Origin: Meghimatium bilineatum
Taxonomy: Eukaryota > Mollusca > Gastropoda > Stylommatophora > Philomycidae
DNA: 64,000 nucleotides
Assembly (NCBI GenBank): GCA_034231615.1
Contig: CM067322.1
Location: forward strand, 101,765,587-101,829,586
Direction of reading: 5' to 3'
In this document: positions 1-10,468 of the stretch, one piece after another
Layout: each line of letters opens with the position of its first letter
How positions within the stretch are numbered: position 1 is the first letter of the stretch
Notes under the pieces: model-generated
Told to the model about the DNA's origin: nothing
The model's database searches: none
The model's input: only the letters and a program-made list of their open reading frames with translations
Program-made: the position numbers and the translations under genes

Positions 1-150
1 CATACAACATGAAAATATCAAGATATAGAGGAAGACCAAGAAGAATTTGGATTGAAGGAGTTACCAATATTCTGAAACATCACAGTATTACTGCATATCA
101 AACGACTAAACGTGACGTAGTCCCAAAACTGATCGCCATTCAATCATGAG
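1..150 (+). mobile_element. LINE ORF C-terminal relic
   Basis: The + strand reads RYRGRPRRIWIEGVTNIL and ends in a stop near 148. This is the RGRPRRRW-type end seen in many RTE-like and related LINE ORFs. Truncated by the window edge. Confidence 0.55.
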
Positions 151-738
151 GCACATCACATCAAAAGATGAGAATTTATAGACAGATAGTGTGCCGCAGA
201 ATTCTGGGAAGAACTTTAGTGAGACATGTTGCCGAGCATTGTAGTGACAAATCATAGGCTTACACCCAATCTCCCATAATTAATTAAAGAAAATGTTTTA
301 CATTTACTATTCTTGTTTCCTTTTATAGCCCTGTAACAAGAACATAATTATATATAAGCTTCGTATTGTAAAAGTATCAGAGCAGTGTGTGGTGACGGTA
401 TGAACATCCGGGTTACACAACACAGTCGGCTAGCCTATTACAGTCAGGGTTGCCATAATACGAAATTCAAGAGAATTTAACATTAGCTTTATCTATCTAT
501 CCATCCATTCGACCATCCATCTATCTATTGTATTTCCTCTGCGATTGCTGTAAGGTGTCGCAGGTTTAAATCTCGATCGTTTTTCGAGCTATATCACGTT
601 TGGTCGCTTGTTTATGTTTAAAATTTAGTTCTTTCTTTTCGCTTTATATACCTTGCAGCGCGGGTTCTCTGGATATGACTTTTTATGTGTGCTTCATATA
701 CAGTTTAGTTCGCGTAAAAATGGGTCATGTGATAAGAG
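151..738. other. No gene seen
   Basis: AT-rich non-coding DNA. A degenerate ATCT/ATCC tetranucleotide run lies at about 490-535. A tRNA box-B-like AGGTTTAAATCTC near 562 is too weak to call. Confidence 0.5.
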
Positions 739-786
739 TAATTTATGACCCACTATTAAAGTAATTTAATAGCGGGTCATAAATTA
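739..786. repeat. Near-perfect 22-bp-arm palindrome at a LINE 5' junction
   Basis: Left arm 739-760 and right arm 765-786 are reverse complements with one mismatch, separated by GTAA. The right arm lies at the 5' end of the LINE insertion and copies the flanking DNA in inverted form. Confidence 0.8.
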
Positions 787-2096
787 GCCCCCAGGGCTGT
801 GGACTGTACAGAATATAGAACAATAAGTCTAATGAGCCATCTAACTAAAATACTTCTCAAGATAATACATGAAAGAATTAAGAACAAGATAGACATGGAG
901 GTCGGTGAAGAACAATTCGGTTTTAGGAAAAACAAAGGAACTAGAGAAGCTATACTGAGTATCCGGCTAGTGATAGATAAATATATAGAAGTCAAAAAAG
1001 TATCTATATTTGCTTCATAGACTACAGCAAGGCCTTTGACAGAGTCCAACATGAAAAATTAATCAAATGTCTTCAAGAAATAGGCATAGATGGAAAAGAC
1101 ATCAGGCTGATTAGAAATATATATTGGGAACAAACTGCATCAATAAGGTGTGAAAACAGCTACTCTCCATACATAGAAATAAGAAGAGGGGTAAGACAAG
1201 GATGCATTTTATCACCAAGCGTATTTAATATCTACACAGAGAATATCTTTAAAAATATAGAAGAAACACCAGGACTCAAGATCAATGGTAAAATAATAAA
1301 CAACATTAGATATGCAGATGACACTGTTCTTTTAGCAGAAAGTGAACATGAACTACAAAGACTAATAGATCAAGTCAATAAATCAAGTAATGAATATGGA
1401 CTGGATATAAACATTCAAAAAACAAAAACCATGATAATCAGCAAAGATACAGAAAAACAGGTGATAAACATAAACATACAGGGAGAGAAACTACAACAAG
1501 TAAAACAGTATCAATATCTTGGACACATAGTCACAAATGATGGCAGATGTGAAATAGAAGTTAAAAGGAGAATAGGAATGGCTAAAAGTACCTTCAATGG
1601 CATGAGGAAATTAATAATATTTAAACAAATTACAAACAAGTTAAAAATGAGAATTATAAAATGATACATCTTATTCTATATTAATGTATGGCTCAGAAAC
1701 ATGGACACTAAATAAACAATTAGAAGACAAAATTGATGCATTTGAGATGTGGGTATATAGAAGAATAGGGAGAACATCATGGAAAGAGAAGAAAACAAAT
1801 AAAGAGGTGCTAAAGACACTTAATATGAAGAAAGAACTACTAAGAGAAATAAAGATCAGGCAAATAAAATACTTTGGACACATTAAAAGACATGACACCC
1901 TATTGAAGACCTTACTTGAGGGTAAAGTCAAAGGGAAGCGAGCAAGAGGTAGGCAGAGATACAAGTGGGAGAGTAACATTACACGATGGACAGGTTACAG
2001 TCTAGCAGAGTGCACCACCAAGACAAGAGACAGGAGATGTTGGAGATACGTTGCAGCCAACCTTCGTTGCGGAGACGGCACTTAATGATGATGATG
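766..2096 (+). mobile_element. RTE-like non-LTR retrotransposon, 5'-truncated (family A)
   Basis: Reverse transcriptase from the NYRPISL-like CTEYRTISL (about 792) through FIDYSKAFDRVQ, RRGVRQGCILSPSVFNIYTE and NNIRYADDTVLLAE (catalytic YADD) to LMYGSETWTLNKQLEDKIDA and RARGRQRYKW, ending in a stop at 2085 and an ATGATGATG tail. Two frameshifts (about 1010 and 1670) break it, so it is dead. Candidate 11-bp target-site duplication ATTAAAGTAAT at 755-765 and 2097-2107. No endonuclease domain remains. Confidence 0.88.
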
Positions 2097-2107
2097 ATTA
2101 AAGTAAT

Positions 2108-2529
2108 AGAACAAGATGTTCCCGTAGACATAGCGCAATTGTTGTTAAAACGTGGTATGTTTGATTTTGCCATAACTTTCAAATAATACTTAGGCCCTAT
2201 AGCCAACAATTTAGTAAAATTGCTATCTAAAAGTGAATTAAAGGCAGACGAGTAAAACTGTGTAGTAGCGTGACTTCTGCCAATAGAGTTCAATCAAGCC
2301 TTTTAGGTTTTGTTTTCGATTATTCTCATGCATATCGTTGGATGGCGTTGTCAAGCGACACCAGAACGATACAAAGTATACAGCCTAATTAGTGATCAAC
2401 TAATAGCGCAGCAATATTTAAAAATATCAACTTTATTTTGCTTCTGCTATTATGTCTTATTTGACGATTAGTCGAGGTAGTAGGTGTCTTTCCAGACAAT
2501 AGTATTGTTGTGCTATAAGAAATATAATC
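2108..2529. other. No gene seen
   Basis: Unique-looking AT-rich DNA between two LINEs. No supported ORF, RNA gene or array. Confidence 0.5.
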
Positions 2530-4470
2530 CACCATCCATGGTGATGATAGTTGTGACACACAAGAGCAATACGAGGCACAAAGAGTCTTCCGCAGTATGT
2601 ACACGGAATCACATGTTTACTTATATCATCGTGTGCTGCTGTGTTTCTTATTAGACGTGCAACATATGAACTATCTGATATTACTTTTTTCTTTGTCGTT
2701 ATACCGTTCATGATCTTTCCCCTAGATGCAAAACAGTCCATAGCATCCTGTTCCCATGATTCACTATCAATGGCAGTGTATCCTGTTTGCATACGTCTTT
2801 GTGCAGAAGTAGAGTTCCGCCCTGAGATTTCTTCCCAAACTGTAAGCCTCCATAAAGTATATCCATCTCCTATTCAGCTTCCTCTATCCTCCTGGTGGGC
2901 CACAGCCATCCGAGTCTGCGAAGACTGAGAATAGAAAATACTGTGGTATTGAATGTTATTTCAAATACATCAATGTTAGTGACTTTGTGTTGCCATACAT
3001 CGGTGTTAGTGACTTTGTGTTACCATACATCGGTGTTAGTGACTTTGTGTTGCCATACATCGGTGTTAGTGACTTTGTGTTACCATACATCAGTATTAGT
3101 GACTTTGTGTTGCCATACATCAGTGTTAGTGACTTTGTGTTGCCATACATCGGTGTTAGTGACTTTGTGTTGCCATACATCGGTGTTAGTGACTTTGTGT
3201 TACCATACATCGGTGTTAGTGACTTTGTGTTGCCATACATCGGTGTTAGTGACTTTGTGTTACCATACATCGGTGTTAGTGACTTTGTGTTGCCATACAT
3301 CGGTGTTAGTGACTTTGTGTTGCCATACATCGGTGTTAGTGACTTTGTGTTACCATACATCGGTGTTAGTGACTTTGTGTTGCCATACATCGGTGTTAGT
3401 GACTTTGTGTTACCATACATCAGTGTTAGTGACTTTGTGTTACCATACATCGGTGTTAGTGACTTTGTGTTGCCATACATCAGTGTTAGTGACTTTGTGT
3501 TGCCATACATCGGTGTTAGTGACTTTGTGTTACCATACATCGGTGTTAGTGACTTTGTGTTACCATACATCGGTGTTAGTGACTTTGTGTTACCATACAT
3601 CAGTGTTAGTGACTTTGTGTTACCATACATCAGTATTAGTGACTTTGTGTTACCATACATCGGTGTTAGTGACTTTGTGTTACCATACATCGGTGTTAGT
3701 GACTTTGTGTTACCATACATCGGTGTTAGTGACTTTGTGTTACCATACATCGGTGTTAGTGACTTTGTGTTACCATACATCAGTGTTAGTGACTTTGTGT
3801 TACCATACATCGGTGTTAGTGACTTTGTGTTACCATACATCAGTGTTAGTGACTTTGTGTTACCATACATCGGTGTTAGTGACTTTGTGTTACCATACAT
3901 CAGTGTTAGTGACTTTGTGTTACCATACATCGGTGTTAGTGACTTTGTGTTACCATACATCAGTGTTAGTGACTTTGTGTTACCATACATCGGTGTTAGT
4001 GACTTTGTAATCGCAGACACCACATATAAAAGATGTTTAGTCGTCTCTCCTGATGCATATATGTTGTTCATGTTTCATTGCCGTCAAGGAGGATGTTGAG
4101 AACAATATCCTGGAAAACCAGAAGTTTAGTTTTTACAATTAATTTTCTTTTTCTCATACCCTTTCTGTCCGTCTGTTCATTGTTATAGATTCCTTTCCAA
4201 TCCTGATGCTTATTTCTTGATCCAGGGATAATTTATTGTTGACTAAGGATCCTAGACATATAAAGTGGTCACCTATCTCAAGGTCATCACCATCTATTAC
4301 AATGTGTGATGTTTTGGTTGCAATTTGCGTTTGTGTGTCTTATTTTTGCTGATTGCTAGTTCAAACTCAGGACAGGCATCAGAAAAGGCAGTTAGTAAGT
4401 TTTGAAGTTCCTTCTCTGAGTGTGTCGTAATTACAGCATAGAGCAACTGCCTTATTATGAATTTCTTTAT
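2530..4470 (-). mobile_element. LINE RT C-terminal half with zinc-finger tail, split by an internal minisatellite (family G)
   Basis: Reading the minus strand from 4470: KELQNLLTAFSDACPEFELA, VIDGDDLEIGDH and YLGSLVNNKLSLDQEI (RT thumb region), ERRLNIFYMWCLR, then the KVTNTDV motif expanded into the array, then SLRRLGWLW, DILYG and CTYCGRLFVPRIALVCH, a C2H2-like end typical of RTE-related ORFs. The element is continuous on both sides of the array, so the 30-bp repeat arose inside its coding sequence. Stops and frameshifts make it inactive. Confidence 0.8.
2960..4009. repeat. 30-bp minisatellite, about 35 units, inside a LINE ORF
   Basis: Unit contains GTGTTAGTGACTTTGTGTT. On the minus strand each unit reads W(Q/stop)HKVTNTDV, ten codons in the LINE's frame. 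CAA in units at the low-coordinate end has become TAA in nearly all units above about 3500. The long ORFs on both strands are by-products of the period being divisible by 3. Confidence 0.95.
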
Positions 4471-4479
4471 TCTTGTTTT

Positions 4480-4770
4480 TTTCTTCTTGTGTAATGTGCA
4501 CAATATGCATTCCCGTAGAGAGGGTGTGGGTTCATACCTCCCCTACCCCCTTAGCAAATCGGGATATGACTTTTAGTACTAGGAGCTTTGCCGAAAGGTG
4601 GGCAAAAAGCCAAACCTTTCCCCGTAGCGAAATTTTGCAAATAAGTCATCACAAATTGTCGCTCAAAAGGAAGATCTGACACGTAAACACGCACGAATGT
4701 CCACCCCCACCCACCCTTTTTGGTTTTGTTTTTGCAAACTCCCCCATTTAGCAGGAGATATTCAAAAGAC
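4480..4770. other. No gene seen
   Basis: Non-coding stretch with short C-rich runs; no match to the repeat families recognised elsewhere in the window. Confidence 0.4.
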
Positions 4771-5390
4771 ACCAAAATCAATCGCACAAAAGAAACACCA
4801 CTATTCTAATCGATGACCAACAACTTGAACAGGTGAAATGACTCACCTATCTTGGAAGCATCATATCATCGAATGGGAAAAATACCAAAGAAATCAAATA
4901 TAGATGCAATATAGCGTACCAGATCTTGGAGCAGATGTCTCATATTTTCAAAAACAAAACATGTGAACATGAACACCAAAACTGCACTATATAAAACGAT
5001 CATCATACAATCACTATACTACCAATGTCAAACGTGGCCACTAACAACAGAACCCAAAAGAAAACTTGTTACAACAGAAACTTGTCTACGTAGAATCATC
5101 GTAGTGACAATAAAAGACAGGATCAGAAACGAATCAGAATACTAACAAACACAATGACAGTCTTGGATTACATCAGACAGATTAAGTGATTTTCGCATGC
5201 TTCCAGATTACCATCAGACAGTGCCCCTCAGAAGGATTACTGTACAGACATGATGGATACACAGCCAGGGGAAGACCTTGTAAACGATGGATTACAGAAA
5301 TAAAAGAATCAAGGAAAACATATGAAACACACAAAAAGTCATCTTCAGAGAACTCTTTTACCCCTGACCCTGCATGGTATAAAGGGGTAT
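4771..5390 (+). mobile_element. LINE RT fragment (family C)
   Basis: Frames on the + strand give QLEQVK, TYLGSIISSNGKNTKEIKYR, CNIAYQIL, ALYKTIIIQSLYYQCQTWPL and HDGYTARGRPCKRWITEIKE. The same blocks occur in the minus-strand copy at 55800-58250. Several frameshifts; RT thumb and C-terminus only. Confidence 0.75.
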
Positions 5391-5449
5391 AAAAAGAAAA
5401 GAAAGAAGAAAATGTTATTTTTTTCAAAAAACCGTTGCTATCCAAAAAA

Positions 5450-5775
5450 TAAACGTAACCAGCCAACCAATTAGCTCACTAACCTACCAGCCAACAAACC
5501 AATCAACCAACTAATTATCTCACTAGCAACAAACCAACCAACTAGCTAGCAGCCAGCCAACCATTCAGCCAACTAACTAACCATTCATCCAACTAACTTA
5601 CCGACCAACAAACCAACCAGCCAGCAAACAAACCCACCATCCAGTCAACCAACCAACTAATTATCTCACTAGCAACAAACCAACCAACTAGCTAGCAGCC
5701 AACCAACGATTCAGCCAACTAACTAACCATTCAGCCAACTAACTAATCAACCAACAAAGAAACCAGCCAACGCAT
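5450..5775. repeat. Degenerate CCAA/CTAA-rich tandem repeat
   Basis: Repeats of AACCAACCAACTA, CAGCCAACCATTCAGCC and variants. A similar tract resumes at 6176-6300 beyond a LINE fragment. It resembles an overgrown LINE tail of the (CTAA)n type, though that origin is inference. Confidence 0.75.
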
Positions 5776-6175
5776 GCGATTGCGTCGTGGGTCTCATAGT
5801 GGCTCACTAGACAAAGCACCCACGCAACAAAAACATTAGTAGATGATATGTCTTTATATTGAGGTTATCTTCTTATAGAAGCTTCATGGCTCGTCATCTA
5901 TACAATCCCGTAGTCGTAACCTTCGATAACAGTTACCATGTTGTTCCAACAGACCGACGTTGTACTTGAACTACTTACGGGCACAGCATGGGTGGGCGGA
6001 ACAACAAAGAAACCTGTCGCAATGGCCAGAGTTGTGTCCTGATGTCGACGTCTGTTTCAGCGGCATTAGACTCGAAACACAATCGAGTCTGACGGCTGCT
6101 CTGCTGGAACAGACGGAGCACTTATGGGAATGCCTCATGTGCTGTGAGGCCAGTTTCTAATCAAGAATCCAACAA
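5776..6175 (+). mobile_element. RNase H-type LINE 3' fragment between two repeat tracts
   Basis: SLTAALLEQTEHLWECLMCC then EASF-stop on the + strand is the cysteine-containing C-terminus also seen in inverted form at 45095-45640 (EHLWECPACYEASF) and in weaker form in family E (EQLWMCPVCSDD). The upstream 180 bp are too decayed to read. Confidence 0.55.
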
Positions 6176-6300
6176 CAAACAAACCCACCATCCAGCCAAC
6201 CAACCAGCTAACCAGCGATTCCGCCAACTAACTCACTAACCATTCAGCCAACTAGCTAACCAGCCAATCAACCAACCAGTTAACCAGTCAGCCATTCAAA
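6176..6300. repeat. Second CCAA-rich tract
   Basis: Same composition as 5450-5775, following the LINE stop codon. Confidence 0.7.
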
Positions 6301-6522
6301 AGAAAAGACATGGAAGAGACTGTCAATTCTTACAGGTTAATATACATTTAACCCAGGAAGACGCTTTCTCAGTACAACCGTATACAAAACAATATAAGAC
6401 AAACAGAAAACAGTGGCTTTTTTGTGATGTAGTGTTATGTATTGTCATATATGCATATTTCCAACACTCAAAAACTTTTGGTTGTTGATGTTTATATTTC
6501 TATAATTAATGTATGTAATATA

Positions 6523-6525
<3 letters not shown>

Positions 6526-6608
<83 letters not shown>
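6526..6608. repeat. (AT)n microsatellite
   Basis: About 41 uninterrupted AT dinucleotides. Confidence 0.98.
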
Positions 6609-6610
<2 letters not shown>

Positions 6611-6659
6611 CCTATACATGTCGTATTCTTTCTAGGATGTAGTCCATCTTCAGACATCT

Positions 6660-6750
6660 CATTTCTGTTGTAACCAGTTGTCTCTTATGTTTTGTTGTTA
6701 AGGACCATGTTTGACATTGGTAGCACAGGGCTGGAATGAAGATACTTTAG
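6660..6750 (-). mobile_element. Short family C LINE fragment
   Basis: GACATTGGTAGCACAGGGCTGG matches the segment near 56140-56170 (inverted QCQTW block). Too short for more. Confidence 0.45.
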
Positions 6751-6942
6751 ATAAAATGTCTTTTGTTATTATTGGTAGCATTTTGTGTTGCAATAAAGGG
6801 GATAATTGACCCTGATTCGCTTTGCTGCAACGAATGTCTATTTCGGTGTCCATCTTTCCATCTTAAGAGAATTGTTACGCCTTTGGAGGTTTTGGTTTAT
6901 TTAATGGCTTCATTTTCCACTGTTATATTTAGATTGTGTGTT

Positions 6943-8345
6943 AGTTAGTTAGTTAGTTAGTTAGTTAATTAGTTAGTTTGTCGTTGGATCATCATCATTG
7001 CACTCCGAACAAGTCTATAGGTGCTCAGATCTCTCCTTGAGTGTAGCCACCATTACACGTTGACTGATGGTCCCAGTACGCAGTTGATTGACCATCATTC
7101 TTTCTTGCCCACGAAACCGCTCCTTTCTAGCGACACCACATTGCAAATCAAATTCCTTTATTCTAGTCATGGAACAAGAGTCATCGTCGCTTATACAGTC
7201 ATTTGCTCGTGCGTTTTCCCGTAGGGCGTTCAAAATGTCTGCTCGATCCATTTATCCACCAACAGCCGTAGTAGCAGCGTGTGCGGCCAACCTATCTGCT
7301 CTCTCATTATCCCCGGACTCTCGCAATAATGAGAAATGACGTTGAAATATTGATATGCAATTAGTATGTAGATCAAAGGAATCTAGTGAAACATTTATTT
7401 AATAATCGAACATTTGTCCTGCGAGCCAGATGCAGCCATTAATAAAGCCATATCTGGCTCGCGAGCCATGGGTTCCGACCTCTGCGCCCTATACGATCAA
7501 GCTCCCTCTGCAAATTCCTGGCGATCGCTTTTCTATCTCTGCCCTGCCTATATACCAAGATGTCATCACATAGGACATAGTTCTCCCCGGTCCTGCAATC
7601 TGACAGCTTGTAATTTAAACTGTATGCACATTAAATAAAACTGGGGACAGAGGTGACCCTTGTCGTAGTCCCCGGTTTATGACTGTTGATGCCAACTCCC
7701 ACACTTAAGAACAACCTGTCTCTGAAAATGTGCCGAGATAATCTACCTGACAATGAAAGGACTAACTTGGAGCTGCAGCATTATGGTCATCAAGAAATCC
7801 AAGGGAACTCTGTTATAAGCATCTTCCAGGTCTATTGCAGTTGCGCATGTCTCCATTCGTTCGTCAAAACTTTCAAACACATCTTGAGTGAATACGGCAA
7901 CGTTGTGCCAAGTTTGCTTACCTGTACGATAGCCTCCCAAAGTTGAGGGCAGGCTGTTATTCCTCTCTAGATTCAGAGTCAATTTCCATGCAACAATCTT
8001 TTCTAACAACTTGCCGATCGTATTCTGCATGGTTATGAGTCTGAAACCCTGTATCATCGCATGACTCTTGCCATGCTTGGGTAGTGGGATTAAATAACTA
8101 TGCAACCATTATTCTTCCACTGTGCCAGTTGCTAGGCTCCTGTTAAACAACATTGACAGCTCCTTAAGGTCCTCGTCTGACCTGCCTCTGAGATCGTCGT
8201 ACCTAATGCCATCAGGTCCTGGCGCTGTGTTTCTTGATCTTTTCAGTGCGGCTGTAATATCTTCAATAGTAATTGGAGTATCGCTTTCGATAACTTGCTT
8301 ATTGCACATATATGTGATTGTTTTCATGATTTCATTGTAATTGTG
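6943..8345 (-). mobile_element. RNase H-bearing I-like LINE, internally deleted (family E)
   Basis: Minus strand, 5' to 3': ITAALKRSRNTAPGPDGIRY, ITMQNTIGKLLEKIVAWKL, STLGGYRTGKQTWHNVAVFT, AIDLEDAYNRVPLDFL (first catalytic Asp block), GLRQGSPLSPVLFNVHTV and DDILVYRQGRDR. The thumb and most of RNase H are missing before MDRADILNALRENARAND and RMMVNQLRTGTISQRVMVAT. It ends in a (CTAA)n tail that appears here as TTAGTTAG at 6943-6980. Frameshifts are present. Confidence 0.85.
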
Positions 8346-8470
8346 TGTACCACTTCCTATTGCCATGGTTTCTGTTTTGTCTATGCTTATCTTCATGTTG
8401 TTGTTCTTGCACTCGATGTCCATGGATGTTAGATGACTTTGAAGCTCAGTTTCTTCATATGCTATTCTTC
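8346..8470 (-). mobile_element. RTE-like RT scrap fused to the 5' side of the family E copy
   Basis: ECKNNNMKISIDKTETMAIG is an RTE-type block (compare MNIQKTKTM in family A) and does not belong to the I-like element that follows in the same frame. A chimera formed by insertion or truncation. Confidence 0.5.
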
Positions 8471-10062
8471 TTCATACGCTTAATCAATAATATAAGAAAA
8501 AGACAATCGTTATTTTGTTACCATATTATGAGATAAGAAGGTTTGGAGAATATAGTCACAACAGGCAAGATGATTTAAGGTAACAGAAACAGATGTCGAC
8601 AACGTGAGAAAATATTAGACAGTTTGACAACCTGGCAGGAGACAGAGAGCCATGATCACCTACGCCAGCTGGCATTGCACATAATGGATGAATGAATTCA
8701 TATTGTGCTAATGCCCTCGAAAATTTTACAGTGGCAACTTTGATTTCATTCTGTTCTCAATGAATTCTACGTAGTTGAAGGAGGTTACAACAGTAACACG
8801 ATATCACATTTTCCGTTGTTTACTTCAGATTTAATACACTACAACTAGTGATCACTACACTGAGACGAAGGATAACAGGTTTGTTATTTGCATACCACAC
8901 AATATTAGTAGAATATAAATCAGTTTGTGCATGTTTCAATTCTACATGAAGAAAGACTTGTTATTGCCATTGGTGTTAGTGTTAGGCCTACGTTGCGACA
9001 TAAAATTATTATATTTTTAGTAGGCCTCGGCTAATGACTTGTTGTGCACTTTTAGTTTTGCATTGTGATTGTCTTGTCAAGGATGTTGTTGAAAGGATGA
9101 CCACTTGAAACAGCAAAATTACAGGCATACATCAGCATTGTTGTTTGGAATTTATATATATGTTCAGTCTCAGTCTGGACGCTGTGTCACGCTGAGTTGA
9201 GTAAGTGACTTGTGTGTAGTGTAATTGTTGAAATTTTGCGGAGATTGTTGTTGTGTGTCAGTGTACTGTGTTTCTTTGTTTGTGTTTGTTGAAGGGGGGG
9301 GGGGATTAAAGTAAAGCCCCCCCCCCCTAATTACAGGCCAAGAGACATTCTTAATCATAACAAGACTGGAGTATTATATGCAATATGCCATGAGATTAGT
9401 CTAAACACTGTCTAGACCTACATTATGGACATTTGGTTACGTTAGTACAAGTACACATTACGTTTGCATTTTCTCTGACTGTTTGTCGGGTTGGTTTTCT
9501 ATTTGTAGGTCTAATGATTTCTTCCTTTTTCCCGTCAGTTGCTCATGTATTTGAATGATTGGTCTCATGAAATATCAAGTACGAATGATATAGCCTATGC
9601 TAATGTAGGCCTACTTATCCTAGTTTGTATTTGAGCAATGATCTAAGCCCCAGGTTCTTGTTGCACGTTTGTTGTGACCCAGTTATTCTATTCTTAGAAC
9701 ATGTCCTTCAAAATATCTGTTATCTTCATGTAGAGACACACCTACACTCAATGTACTTTATTTTAAGTGAACTGCTATTTTCTATGAGAATATTTGTAAT
9801 ACCAGTGTGTGGACACATGAGCATAGTTTGTATGTGTGTAGTAATAATGTAGGCCTAAGTCAGTGTGTTGCTGTGTAGACTTATGTTTATTTTCAGGATA
9901 GGCCTATGGGCTCCCTATGCATATTTTGTATGTTTGTAGTATTAATGTCAGTATGTTAGCATATTGTCAATCTCAACACATGAGCATATTTTGTGGTAGA
10001 TTTCTTTGTATTCTCTTTTTGACTAATCATCATTTACTCATTGGTGACTCTCTCTCTCTAAA
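8471..10062. other. Mostly unique DNA, no gene seen
   Basis: AT-rich, no supported exon. It holds the G11/C11 hairpin at 9294-9327 and several copies of the octamer TAGGCCTA or its core (near 8978, 9604, 9849, 9897). Confidence 0.5.
9294..9327. repeat. G11 - 12 nt - C11 hairpin
   Basis: Eleven G at 9294-9304 and eleven C at 9317-9327 separated by ATTAAAGTAAAG. Confidence 0.9.
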
Positions 10063-10170
10063 GATAACATATGTGTAACACTCTTGGAGTGTTAATAAGA
10101 TAACATATGTGTAACACTCTTGGAGTGTTAATAAGATAACATATGTGTAACACTCTTGGAGTGTTAATAA
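10063..10170. repeat. 36-bp direct repeat, three identical units
   Basis: Units start at 10063, 10099 and 10135. Each contains the dyad TAACACTC-TTG-GAGTGTTA (8-bp stem, 3-nt loop). Confidence 0.97.
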
Positions 10171-10204
10171 GGTATTCAAAATAACACAGATAAAAGTGAG
10201 ATAA

Positions 10205-10468
10205 TTAAATCTAAGCAGTTAAAAACAGAAACAGTAAGATATAAACAACAACAGTAAGATATAAACAACAACAGTAAGGTATAAACAGTAAGATATAAAT
10301 AACACCTCTAAGATATAAACAGCATTAAGATATAAACAACAACATTAAGATATAAATAGTAATAATATGGTATAAACAACAATAAGCAGCAACAATAAAG
10401 TATAAACAGTAAGATATAAATAACACTAATATGATATAAACAGTAAGATATAGACAGTAACAATGATA
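10205..10468. repeat. ATAAACA-GTAAGAT degenerate tandem repeat
   Basis: Variable units built from AAGATATAAACAGTAAC. It is interrupted by a LINE at 10469 and resumes at 12798-12840. Confidence 0.85.

Noticed and set aside
2895-4099. Three overlapping ORFs of about 370 codons on both strands
   Set aside because: They are translations of a 30-bp array; a period divisible by 3 keeps frames open. The only meaningful frame is the decayed LINE frame, which is full of stops.
2530-4470. RT next to a repeat array as a diversity-generating or retron-like system
   Set aside because: The RT is a broken LINE and the array is derived from its coding sequence; no template/variable repeat pair or msr-msd structure.
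6943-6980. TTAG repeats as telomere-like sequence
   Set aside because: The repeat is four bases, not TTAGG, and is the (CTAA)n tail of the adjoining minus-strand LINE.
7414-7946. + strand ORFs of 74-86 codons
   Set aside because: Antisense shadows of the family E LINE on the minus strand.
10063-10170. Possible CRISPR-like array (three 36-bp repeats with hairpins)
   Set aside because: Repeats are directly adjacent with no spacers, in an animal genome without cas genes.
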